From contig CAKTTB010000021.1 of the NCBI GenBank assembly GCA_934613505.1, forward strand, positions 1 to 8,651: a stretch of DNA of 8,651 bases, in the 5' to 3' direction. The stretch comes from an uncultured Oscillospiraceae bacterium. GTDB taxonomy: Bacteria > Bacillota > Clostridia > Oscillospirales > Oscillospiraceae. Each line of letters starts with the position of its first letter. The first letter of the stretch is position 1. The position numbers and the translations under genes were made by a program. Below are positions 1 to 7,723 of the stretch, one piece after another. The notes under the pieces are model-generated. The model was given only the letters and a program-made list of their open reading frames with translations. It was not told the DNA's origin and did not search any database.

Positions 1-640
1 CACCACGACGCTCATCCAGTGTCTCGATAAGATCAAGGCGCTCTCCCCCACCGGAGACAGCCTCCCGTTCGATCTGGCGCGCAACGGCTTCGTCCTCGGC
101 GAAGGCGGCGGCGCGCTGATCCTTGAGCGCGAAGAGACCGCGCGCGCCCGCGGCGCGAAGCCGCTCGCGCGCCTCCTCGGCTGCGCGAACAACACCGACG
201 CTGTCCATCCCGTCTCGCCCGCGCCTGACGGCGCAGGCGCGGCCGCCTGCATCCGGCTGGCCCTGCAGTCTGCAGGTCTCGCGCCGGAGCAGATTGATTA
301 TCTCAATGCCCACGGCACCGCGACGCCGAAGGGCGACGTGGCCGAGGCGCAGGCGATCTGCACCGTGTTCGGCAGCCATCCGGTCCGTGTCGGTTCGACC
401 AAGGGCGCGACCGGTCACATGATGGGCGCAGGTGGCATCACCGAGATCATCGCCTGCGTGCAGTCCGTCCGCACCGGGCTTCTGCCGCCGACGCTGGGGC
501 TCACAACGCCCGATCCCGACTGCCGTCTTTTGCTTGTCGGCAGCACGGCATCGGAGGCCAACGTCCGCGTGGCCGCGTCCAACGCCATGGGCTTCGGCGG
601 GCAAAATTCCTGCGTGATCGTGGGACAGTATCAGGAGTAA
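1..640 (+). CDS. fabF: Beta-ketoacyl-ACP synthase II-type (FabF-like), C-terminal half
   Basis: Condensing enzyme of type II fatty-acid or polyketide synthesis: decarboxylative condensation of malonyl-ACP with an acyl chain held on an active-site Cys, in the cytoplasm. Only the last 212 codons are present (reading starts at base 2), about half of a usual ~410-aa FabF, so the catalytic Cys lies outside the window. Visible motifs are GFVLGEGGGALILE, NAHGTATPKGDVAEAQAI with the first catalytic His at 311-313, the STKGATGHMMGAGG block with the conserved Lys at 401-403 and the second catalytic His at 416-418, and the terminal GFGGQN loop. The PKGD-AEAQA spelling resembles housekeeping FabF. The next gene starts 3 bp after the stop, so the two are cotranscribed. 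It may be the main FabF or a paralogue in a specialised lipid cluster; the missing upstream genes would decide. Confidence 0.9.
   Translation, partial: TTTLIQCLDKIKALSPTGDSLPFDLARNGFVLGEGGGALILEREETARARGAKPLARLLGCANNTDAVHPVSPAPDGAGAAACIRLALQSAGLAPEQIDYLNAHGTATPKGDVAEAQAICTVFGSHPVRVGSTKGATGHMMGAGGITEIIACVQSVRTGLLPPTLGLTTPDPDCRLLLVGSTASEANVRVAASNAMGFGGQNSCVIVGQYQE
633..637 (+). promoter_or_regulatory. Shine-Dalgarno for the acyl-CoA synthetase
   Basis: AGGAG lies inside the last codons of the ketosynthase, 6 nt before the ATG at 644. It fixes that start and implies translational coupling, since ribosomes finishing the upstream gene run over this site. Confidence 0.75.
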
Positions 641-643
641 CGC

Positions 644-2305
644 ATGAACGACACTTATGATAAAGCCGGGTTTCAGGCCGTCTTTGAGCGGAGCTTTACC
701 TGGATGAACGGCTTTCTTCGCAATGTGCGCCGCTTTGCGGACAAGACCGCGATGATCGACCCCATTGCAGGCAAATGCTGGACCTACGTCCAGCTCAACC
801 ACGACTGCAACCGGCTGGCAAACGCCCTGCAGGCCCGCGGCGTCGGCCCGGGCGACGTGGTCTTGTACCAGCTGTATAATTCACCGCAGTTTGTCCTCTG
901 CTATCTCGCCCCGCAGAAGCTAGGCGCGATCAACAGCCCCACCAACTTCAATCTCTCCGCCGGTGAGACCGCGCGCCTGCTCGAGCGCGACTGCCCGAAG
1001 GCCTATATCTACGACTGCGACGTCGCCGACATGGCGCAGAAGGCGCTGACACTCAGCACCTTCCGGCCGGAGATCATTCTGGCCGTCGACTACCGCGGCA
1101 AGCGCCCTGCGCTTCCCGCCGGACATGTCTTCTTTGAGGACTTCCTGCAAAGCGCCGCGGATACGGAGCCGGAAGTCACATGCTGCCCGAACCTCTACGA
1201 CGAGGTCACGCGCTTCGGCACCTCCGGCACGACCGGCACGCCCAAGGGCGTGCCGTGCAACAACGTGAACGAAGTTCTCTCGGCACACGACGCCATCATG
1301 CACTTCCCGCTCACACCGTCAGACGTGACCATGAATATGACGCCGTGGTTCCACCGCGGCGGCCTGCACGCAGGCGGCCCGACCCCGACGCTGTACGCCG
1401 GTGCGTCGCTCGTCGTCATGCGCATGTTCGGCGTAAAGGCGTGCTTTGACGCCGTACAGAGCTGCGGCGTGACGTTTCTCATCGGTGTGCCGTCGGCGCT
1501 GGAAAAGCTCGCCGCGCGGCAGGAAAAGCACCCGGTCGATCTGTCTTGCCTGCACGGCATCGTCACGATGGGAAGCCCCCTCGAACGCGAGAGCTGCATC
1601 CGCTATCAGAAGCTCCTGACCCCGCGCATCTTCAACGGCTACGGCACGACCGAGACCTTCTGGAACAGCTTCCTGCGCCCGGAGGACCTGCCGGCCATGG
1701 CCGGCTCCGCCGGCAGAAGCTGCACCGACGACGAGGTGCGCATCGTGCGCCTGACAGACGCCGGCTCGGCCTCGCCGGAGGATACCGTCCCCGCCGACGG
1801 CAAAACGCCCGGCGAGATCATCCTGCAGGCCAGCTGTAAATCGGCTCTGTGCTACACGCAGAATCCCGCACTCACAGCCGAGCGCTATCATGACGGCTGG
1901 TTCTATACCCACGACGTTGGCACGTGGGACGCGCAGCACTTCATCACCGTCTGCGGCAGGCGCGACGATATGATCGTCTGCATGGGCGAAAATATCTATC
2001 CCGCGCAGCTTGAGGAGATCCTCTGCCGCCACCCGAAGGTGGCCGACTGCATGGTCGCGGGCGTCCCGGATGCGTCGCGCGGACAGAGCGTCGCGGCGTA
2101 TATCATCCCTGCCGACGCGTCCTTGACCGCGCAGGAGCTTGGCGCGTGGTGCGCGCGCTGCGACGATCTTTCCGCCTATAAATGTCCGCGCTACTACCGC
2201 TTCGTCGATACCCTGCCCTATAACGCCACCGGCAAAAAGCAGCACGTCCTGCTGCAGACGCAAGCCGAAGACGACCTGCAGGCCGGGCTTCTGCTCAGGC
2301 CATAA
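644..2305 (+). CDS. Acyl-CoA / acyl-ACP synthetase, class I adenylate-forming (ANL) enzyme
   Basis: Activates a carboxylic acid as the acyl-AMP and transfers it to a thiol (CoA or an ACP phosphopantetheine). At 553 aa it is full length for the ANL family. The Thr/Ser-Gly-rich P-loop TSGTTGTPKGVP is near residues 192-203, the A5 motif YGTTE at 333-337, the ribose-binding Asp in THDVGTWD at 424, the hinge GRRDDMIVCMGENIYP from 438, and the A10 lysine in NATGKK at 531. All catalytic signatures are present, so it should be active. There is no signal peptide and no clear membrane segment. It starts 3 bp after a FabF-type ketosynthase and is the last gene of that operon, which suggests it loads or recycles a fatty acid or other acid used by the pathway. 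The substrate cannot be read from sequence; medium/long-chain fatty acid is a guess. The start is supported by AGGAG 6 nt upstream. Confidence 0.88.
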   Translation: MNDTYDKAGFQAVFERSFTWMNGFLRNVRRFADKTAMIDPIAGKCWTYVQLNHDCNRLANALQARGVGPGDVVLYQLYNSPQFVLCYLAPQKLGAINSPTNFNLSAGETARLLERDCPKAYIYDCDVADMAQKALTLSTFRPEIILAVDYRGKRPALPAGHVFFEDFLQSAADTEPEVTCCPNLYDEVTRFGTSGTTGTPKGVPCNNVNEVLSAHDAIMHFPLTPSDVTMNMTPWFHRGGLHAGGPTPTLYAGASLVVMRMFGVKACFDAVQSCGVTFLIGVPSALEKLAARQEKHPVDLSCLHGIVTMGSPLERESCIRYQKLLTPRIFNGYGTTETFWNSFLRPEDLPAMAGSAGRSCTDDEVRIVRLTDAGSASPEDTVPADGKTPGEIILQASCKSALCYTQNPALTAERYHDGWFYTHDVGTWDAQHFITVCGRRDDMIVCMGENIYPAQLEEILCRHPKVADCMVAGVPDASRGQSVAAYIIPADASLTAQELGAWCARCDDLSAYKCPRYYRFVDTLPYNATGKKQHVLLQTQAEDDLQAGLLLRP

Positions 2306-2390
2306 ATAATGGGCGGGCACCCCTTGCCTCTCCCCTTGGGAGAGGTGGCCGAGCGCAGCGAGGACGGAGAGGGTAAACGTGACTGTCAAA

Positions 2391-2438
2391 GCCCTCTCAG
2401 TCACCTGCGGTGACAGCTCTCCCAAAGGGAGAGCCAAG
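2391..2438. repeat. Palindromic repeat copy B
   Basis: Begins GCCCTCTCAG and ends GAGAGCCAAG. It contains a small stem TCACC-TGC-GGTGA followed by GCTCTCCC-AAA-GGGAGAGC. It is paired with copy C immediately downstream in the same orientation, separated by 2 bp. Confidence 0.8.
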
Positions 2439-2440
2439 TT

Positions 2441-2488
2441 GCCCTCTCAGCCGCCTGCGGCGGCAGCTCTCCCAGAGGGAGAGCCAAG
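2441..2488. repeat. Palindromic repeat copy C
   Basis: Same 48-bp layout as copy B. The small stem here is CCGCC-TGC-GGCGG, so two base pairs differ from copy B by changes on both sides that keep pairing. The second hairpin loop is AGA instead of AAA. Confidence 0.8.
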
Positions 2489-2505
2489 GGGCGTAAGCAT
2501 ATTGG

Positions 2506-2540
2506 AATAAAAAATAGAGCGTATCGGTACCGATACGCTC
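2506..2540 (-). terminator. Intrinsic terminator of the intact rlmI-like gene
   Basis: A perfect 24-bp palindrome at 2517-2540 (arm GAGCGTATCGGT) lies 18 bp past the stop of the leftward gene. On the - strand it is followed by TATTTTTTATT, a good U-tract. On the + strand it is followed after a few bases by TTTTT (2548-2552), so it may also act weakly on the convergent operon. Confidence 0.85.
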
Positions 2541-2558
2541 CATGAACTTTTTACGGAT

Positions 2559-3737
2559 TCATACGATCTGCAGGATATCGCCCTTCAGATACAGGGCCTG
2601 CTCAGACGTCAGGCTGGCGGCGTGGTCGCGCGACTGCATGAGCATCTCAAGAAGCCGCGCCTCGCGACCGGCGTCCTGCGCAGCCTCGCGCAGCATCCGG
2701 AGAAACAGCTCCGGCGTCATGAACTGGCTGCACGAGCAGGAGACGAGAAAGCCGCCCGGGCGGACGAGCTTCATGCACTGCAGGTTCAGCTCCTTATAGC
2801 CGCGGTAGGCGCTCTCGAGTACCTTGCGGCTCTTGGCAAAGGCCGGCGGGTCACAGATGACAAGACCGTACTGCCGCCCCTCCTGCACGTACTGCCGCGC
2901 AAGGTCAAACACGTTGGCACACGTTGTCGTCAGCCGGTCCTGCACGCCGTTCAGCGCCGCGTTGCGCCGCACGAGCGCCAGCGCATCCTCCGACACGTCG
3001 ACCGCCTCGACGCTCTTCGCGCCGTAGAGCGCGGCATGCACCGAAAAGCCGCCCGTGCAGCAGCACAGGTCCAGCACGTCCTGTCCCGGCGCATAGGGCT
3101 TCAGTCGGCCGCGGTTTTCCTGCTGGTCGAGGAAGTGTCCGGTCTTCTGGCCGTTTGCAATGGAGACGAGCATCTTCGCGTCATGCTCCCGGATCACGAT
3201 CTCATCCGGGACCTCGCCGTAGACGCAGGCCTTGATCTGTGCCAGGCCCTCCTTTTCCCGAACCGGCAGATCGTCGCGCTCATAGATGCCGCGCGGCGAA
3301 AAGATCTCCGCCAGAAGCCCGATCAGCACCGGCTTCCACTGCTCCATGCCGAGACAGGCGATCTGAAACGACAGGCAGCCGGAAAATTTATCCACCGTCA
3401 GCCCCGGCAGGCCGTCCGATTCACCAAAGACCACGCGGCACGAATCCCGGAAGCCCAGCGCCTGCCGCGCCTGCCACGCGGCCTCGATGCGGCAGCGGAA
3501 AAAGGCGCGGTCGATCATCTCCTGCTCGTCACGCGTCAAAACGCGGACGGTCAGCCTGGATCGGGAATTAAAAAAACCGCGGGCGGCAAAGCGCTGCCGG
3601 CTGTCCAGCACGTCGACGACGCAGCCGTCGGTGCAGATATCGTCCGCCCAGTCCAGCTCGTTATCATAGATCAGTTTCTGCCCCGCGCGCACGCCGGCTT
3701 CCTCGCCGCGGCGCAGGCAGACCTTGGGATATTCCAT
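2559..3737 (-). CDS. rlmI: RlmI-family 23S rRNA (cytosine-C5) methyltransferase, PUA plus Rossmann MTase
   Basis: SAM-dependent RNA methyltransferase of the COG1092/RlmI family. E. coli RlmI makes m5C1962 in 23S rRNA; the same target here is inferred. At 392 aa it is close to the usual ~396. An N-terminal PUA-like RNA-binding domain (about residues 2-80) is followed by GQKTGHFLDQQ (196-206), the SAM-binding motif I VLDLCCCTGGFS (221-232), acidic D247, motif IV DPPAFAKS (296-303) and motif VI SCSCSQFM (333-340), in which C336 is the likely catalytic Cys. The ATG at 3737-3735 has GGAG 5 nt upstream (3743-3746). It lies 61 bp after the sugar isomerase in the same direction, with a hairpin in the gap, so it may be read through from the xyl operon or use its own weak promoter. 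A decayed second copy lies at 7724-8369. Confidence 0.9.
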   Translation of the reverse strand: MEYPKVCLRRGEEAGVRAGQKLIYDNELDWADDICTDGCVVDVLDSRQRFAARGFFNSRSRLTVRVLTRDEQEMIDRAFFRCRIEAAWQARQALGFRDSCRVVFGESDGLPGLTVDKFSGCLSFQIACLGMEQWKPVLIGLLAEIFSPRGIYERDDLPVREKEGLAQIKACVYGEVPDEIVIREHDAKMLVSIANGQKTGHFLDQQENRGRLKPYAPGQDVLDLCCCTGGFSVHAALYGAKSVEAVDVSEDALALVRRNAALNGVQDRLTTTCANVFDLARQYVQEGRQYGLVICDPPAFAKSRKVLESAYRGYKELNLQCMKLVRPGGFLVSCSCSQFMTPELFLRMLREAAQDAGREARLLEMLMQSRDHAASLTSEQALYLKGDILQIV

Positions 3738-3762
3738 AGGCGCTCCGGTTTCCTTTCAGAAC

Positions 3763-3785
3763 GGCCCTGTCCAATGGACAGGGCC
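3763..3785 (-). other. Strong hairpin between the isomerase and rlmI-like genes
   Basis: Perfect 10-bp stem GGCCCTGTCC/GGACAGGGCC with a 3-nt loop, in the 61-bp gap. Neither strand shows a U-tract after it (on the - strand GTTCTGAAAGG follows and leads into the ribosome site), so it is not a canonical intrinsic terminator. It could stabilise the 3' end of the xyl mRNA or reduce read-through. Confidence 0.6.
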
Positions 3786-3798
3786 GGATTTCATAAGC

Positions 3799-5274
<1,476 letters not shown>

Positions 5275-5280
5275 AATACG

Positions 5281-5288
5281 TACCTCCT
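5281..5288 (-). promoter_or_regulatory. Shine-Dalgarno for the isomerase
   Basis: AGGAGGTA on the - strand, spaced 6 nt from the ATG at 5274. It lies in the 16-bp gap after the DUF4867 stop and confirms the start of the isomerase. Confidence 0.85.
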
Positions 5289-5290
5289 GA

Positions 5291-5920
5291 TCAATCTTCA
5301 GAAATGTCGATATTTTTGCCGGTCAGACCAATGTGTGCGCCGGACTTTGCTTCGTTGGATTCCGGATGCGCCAGCAGCCATTTGTTGCGGGCCGTCAGCC
5401 AGGTATCCTCTTCGTTCTGCGGCTCGTATGCGGGCTTTTCCGTGTTCGTGCCCTTCGGCAGGACGACCGCAACACGGAAGCCGTCCGCGGTCAGCTGGCA
5501 GGGCGCATAATGGAGCGTCGTGCCGTAGACCTCGACGACTGCGCCCGCCGGGACGCGGAAGGCTTTGACCTTCGCCGTGTCGAGCTTGCCGTCTTCGATC
5601 TCGTCTTCCTTTGCCAGCAGCAGGACAAAGTCCTGCTCGCCGACGTTGATCTCGCTGTCGCGGTGGTACTCGAGGCAGTTCAGCTTCGTGTTATAGCCCC
5701 AGCACATGCCGATCTGGATGGGCTGGCCGCCGTAGGCCCTGTTCTGCATGGCGTCAAGGATACCACTTTCCTCCAGCACAGGGATGGACGGCTGATACGC
5801 GGTTCCACTCTCCGGCATGGGAATTGTCCGCATTGCGGAAATGAGAGGCTGCGTATCATAGTTTTGCAGGATCTTTCCGTATGGCTTGAACTCCTGGGCA
5901 TAAACAGAATAAATTTTCAT
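5291..5920 (-). CDS. DUF4867 family protein, cupin-like, in the xylose operon
   Basis: 209-aa cytoplasmic protein that I recognise as DUF4867 from its MKIYSVYAQEFKPYG start and its NTKLNCLEYHRDSEINVG centre; no reaction is known to me. The centre fits a cupin metal site: motif 1 as E84-x-H86-x3-E90-x3-G94, with Glu in place of the first His of the usual HxH, and motif 2 as P124-A-G126 followed by H137 in TTLHYAPC. The layout also recalls ureidoglycolate-lyase-like cupins. It lies between xylulokinase and the isomerase with gaps of 9 and 16 bp, so all three are cotranscribed. An accessory step on a pentose or pentulose (epimerase, mutarotase, lyase or repair of a side product) is inference. 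The start is set by AGGAGG 4 nt upstream, overlapping the xylulokinase stop. Confidence 0.82.
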   Translation of the reverse strand: MKIYSVYAQEFKPYGKILQNYDTQPLISAMRTIPMPESGTAYQPSIPVLEESGILDAMQNRAYGGQPIQIGMCWGYNTKLNCLEYHRDSEINVGEQDFVLLLAKEDEIEDGKLDTAKVKAFRVPAGAVVEVYGTTLHYAPCQLTADGFRVAVVLPKGTNTEKPAYEPQNEEDTWLTARNKWLLAHPESNEAKSGAHIGLTGKNIDISED

Positions 5921-5924
5921 ATGA

Positions 5925-5930
5925 CCTCCT
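5925..5930 (-). promoter_or_regulatory. Shine-Dalgarno for DUF4867, overlapping the xylB stop
   Basis: AGGAGG on the - strand shares its first base with the TAA of xylB (5930-5932) and sits 4 nt from the ATG at 5920. This tight arrangement suggests translational coupling. Confidence 0.8.
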
Positions 5931-7405
5931 TACACCGTCGCGGCGAAGAAATCCTTCAGCGCGGGATAGAGCTTTTTGAAGTTCTGGTAGCGGGCTTCGT
6001 ATCTGGCGGTCAGTGCCGCGTCCGGCTCGGTCGTAGATGCAACCTCGACGAGCTTGTCCGCCGCTTCCTGTACGGAGACAAATTTGCCGCAGCCGACCAT
6101 GGCGAGCATCGCCGCGCCGTAGCCCGGCCCCTGCTCGGTCTTGACCATATCGAGGGGGATGCCGAGGACGTTGGCAAAGATCTTGCGCCACAGGGGGCTC
6201 TTTGCGCCGCCGCCGCAGATATTCGAGCGCGGGATCGAAACGCCGAGCGACTTTGCGACCTCGAACGAGTCGCGGATGGCAAACGCCACGCCCTCAAGGA
6301 CGGCCTGCACCATATCAGAGCGGTTCGTGTCCATCGTCATGCCGGTGAAGGTGCCGCGGGCGTTCGTATCGTTGATGGGGCTGCGCTCGCCCATGAGATA
6401 GGGCAGGAAATAGACGTGGTTCTCGCCGAGCTTTTCGTCCGTAATGTCCTTCTGCTCGCCCGCGAAGTCGGACGTTTTCAGAATTTCTTCGCACAGCCAC
6501 TTGTTGCAGCTCGCGGCAGAGAGCATGCAGCCCATGAGGTGATAGCCGCCGTCGGCGTGGGCAAAGGCGTGCAGCGCATTGTTGGGGTCGACGCCGAATT
6601 TGTCGGACGAGATGAAGATCGTGCCGGACGTGCCGAGGGAAATATTGCACCCGCCCGCGCCGACCGTGCCGGTGCCGACTGCCGCCGCGGCATTGTCGCC
6701 CGCGCCGGCCACGACCTTGACGGTCCCGGGCAGGCCCAGCGTCTTTGCCGCTTCCTTCGTCAGTGTGCCGACGACCTCGAAGCTCTCAAAGAGCTTCGGC
6801 ATCTGGCTCTCGGAAACGCCGCAGATGTCCAGCATTTCCTTCGACCAGCACTTGTGCTGGACATCCAGGAGCAGCATGCCGGAGGCGTCGGAGTAATCGC
6901 AGGCGTGGACGCCGGTGAGCTTGTAGGTCAGGTAATCCTTGGGGAGCATGATCTTTGCGATTTTTTTGAAGTTCTCCGGCTCGTTTTCACGCATCCAGAG
7001 GAGCTTCGGGGCAGTAAAGCCCGCGAAGGCGATGTTGGCCGTCAGCGCAGAGAGCTTGTCCTTGCCGATGGTATTGTTGAGATAGTCGACCTCCTTGAAG
7101 GTACGACCGTCATTCCACAAAATCGCCGGGCGGATGACAGCGTCAGCCTCATCCAGCGCGACAAGACCGTGCATCTGGCCGCCCGAGCCGATGCCGGCGA
7201 CGTCGTTTGCGTCGAAGCCCTGCAGCAGCTCCGGAACACCGGTCACGACCGCGTTCCACCAGTCCTCGGGCCTCTGCTCCGACCAGCCGGGGTGTGGGAA
7301 GCTGAGGGGATAGTCCTTCGTCACTGTATTCAAAATATTGCCGTCTTCGCTGACCAGCAGCAGCTTGCACGCAGACGTGCCGAGGTCAATTCCGATAAAA
7401 AGCAT
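5930..7405 (-). CDS. xylB: Xylulokinase, FGGY carbohydrate kinase family
   Basis: Phosphorylates D-xylulose with ATP to D-xylulose 5-phosphate, the entry point to the pentose phosphate or phosphoketolase routes. At 491 aa it is normal length. The FGGY actin-like fold shows the N-terminal phosphate loop IGIDLGTSACK (4-14), the substrate-binding GGQMHGL with M78-H79 as in XylB, ILWNDGRT (95-102), the catalytic Asp D237 in GAGDNAA, the second phosphate loop NISLGTSGT (254-262), GERSP (339-343) and the ATP-site GGGAKSPLWR (398-407). It is the first gene of the leftward operon, with a TTGACA promoter and AAAGGA 7 nt before the ATG. MHG favours xylulose over glycerol or ribulose. The neighbouring isomerase agrees, but another ketose cannot be excluded. 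Confidence 0.92.
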   Translation of the reverse strand: MLFIGIDLGTSACKLLLVSEDGNILNTVTKDYPLSFPHPGWSEQRPEDWWNAVVTGVPELLQGFDANDVAGIGSGGQMHGLVALDEADAVIRPAILWNDGRTFKEVDYLNNTIGKDKLSALTANIAFAGFTAPKLLWMRENEPENFKKIAKIMLPKDYLTYKLTGVHACDYSDASGMLLLDVQHKCWSKEMLDICGVSESQMPKLFESFEVVGTLTKEAAKTLGLPGTVKVVAGAGDNAAAAVGTGTVGAGGCNISLGTSGTIFISSDKFGVDPNNALHAFAHADGGYHLMGCMLSAASCNKWLCEEILKTSDFAGEQKDITDEKLGENHVYFLPYLMGERSPINDTNARGTFTGMTMDTNRSDMVQAVLEGVAFAIRDSFEVAKSLGVSIPRSNICGGGAKSPLWRKIFANVLGIPLDMVKTEQGPGYGAAMLAMVGCGKFVSVQEAADKLVEVASTTEPDAALTARYEARYQNFKKLYPALKDFFAATV

Positions 7406-7412
7406 TCTATCA

Positions 7413-7418
7413 TCCTTT
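7413..7418 (-). promoter_or_regulatory. Shine-Dalgarno for xylB
   Basis: AAAGGA on the - strand, 7 nt before the ATG at 7405, supporting the chosen start. Confidence 0.65.
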
Positions 7419-7434
7419 CATCCGTGATACTTTC

Positions 7435-7463
7435 ATTTTCCTACAGTGTCCCGGAATTGTCAA
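7435..7463 (-). promoter_or_regulatory. Sigma-A type promoter of the xylB-DUF4867-isomerase operon
   Basis: On the - strand the -35 box TTGACA (7458-7463) is perfect. A 17-nt spacer then leads to GAAAAT (7435-7440), a 4/6 match to TATAAT. This predicts a start near 7428 and a leader of about 20 nt before the xylB ATG, just enough for its ribosome site. The strong -35 and weak -10 would suit a promoter under control. Confidence 0.65.
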
Positions 7464-7470
7464 CATGAAT

Positions 7471-7483
7471 CTTCATTTTGAAG
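7471..7483. promoter_or_regulatory. Inverted repeat just upstream of the -35 box, possible operator
   Basis: CTTCA-TTT-TGAAG, perfect 5-bp arms, 7 bp upstream of the -35 box of the xylB promoter. It is too short to be sure, but it is in the right place for a regulator site. Confidence 0.3.
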
Positions 7484-7486
7484 CAG

Positions 7487-7500
7487 GGAAAAACGTTTCC
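7487..7500. promoter_or_regulatory. cre-like / LacI-family operator candidate
   Basis: GGAAAAACGTTTCC has 5-bp inverted arms around a central CG. It is upstream of the xylB promoter. Compared with the Firmicutes cre pattern TGWAANCGNTNWCA it has three mismatches in either orientation, so CcpA is only one possibility; another LacI-family sugar regulator fits equally well. Confidence 0.35.
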
Positions 7501-7557
7501 ATTTTTCCTTGATTTTTGGGAATTTTGCCAGATAGCGCCGCCCGCAAGTGCGCCGCA

Positions 7558-7589
7558 CAAAGAAAAACGTCCGTTATGAACGGACGTTT
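7558..7589 (-). terminator. Strong leftward intrinsic terminator upstream of the xylB promoter
   Basis: Perfect 11-bp stem AAACGTCCGTT/AACGGACGTTT (7565-7589, 3-nt loop). On the - strand it runs into TTTTTCTTTG. It ends transcripts from the metallophosphoesterase/rlmI-remnant side and insulates the xyl promoter. Confidence 0.85.
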
Positions 7590-7680
7590 GAGACTGTCAA
7601 AAAACTACGAAAAGCAGTTGGAAGACAGAGTAGCAGGGGAAGCGTGAAGGGGCAAAGAACCCCTTCGCGTTCAATCAACC
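7590..7680. other. Non-coding stretch with an extra hairpin
   Basis: No convincing gene. It holds a 10-bp stem with one G-T pair, CGTGAAGGGG/CCCCTTCGCG (7643-7652/7660-7669), with a 7-nt loop. On neither strand is it followed by a clear U-tract. An ACTGTCAAA string near its start also occurs at 2382, beside the repeat array at the other rlmI locus. Confidence 0.45.
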
Positions 7681-7702
7681 AGCGTATCGGTAACGATACG
7701 CT
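7681..7702 (-). terminator. Degenerate copy of the rlmI terminator palindrome
   Basis: AGCGTATCG-GTAA-CGATACGCT repeats the palindrome found after the intact rlmI-like gene, with one centre base changed. On the - strand it is followed by GGTTGATTGAA, so the U-tract seen at the intact locus is missing. It was carried along with the duplicated gene. Confidence 0.7.
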
Positions 7703-7723
7703 CCGTGAACTATTTTTACGGAT

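Larger units (their letters stand above)
2320..2491. repeat. Array of three palindromic intergenic repeats with terminal inverted repeats
   Basis: This fills most of the gap between the two convergent genes. Copy A (2326-2374) is inverted relative to copies B (2391-2438) and C (2441-2488). Each copy has a CTCTCCC-type hairpin: in A an 8-bp perfect stem (2327-2334/2338-2345), and in B and C the stem GCTCTCCC/GGGAGAGC. B and C also share a second small hairpin. The outer edges of the array, CCCCTTGCCTCTCCC (2320-2334) and its complement at 2477-2491, match at 14 of 15 positions, giving the block MITE-like ends. Repeats of this look are, from memory, frequent between genes in gut Oscillospiraceae. 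I see no ORF with gene-like properties inside. Confidence 0.8.

Noticed and set aside
2391..2488. Repeats B and C as a CRISPR array
   Set aside because: Only two direct copies separated by 2 bp, with no spacers and strongly palindromic repeats; no cas gene nearby.
5333..7468. A 711-codon open frame on the + strand opposite xylB and DUF4867
   Set aside because: It is antisense to two genes with clear family motifs and its own product has no recognisable domain. Long opposite frames are expected with GC-rich third positions.
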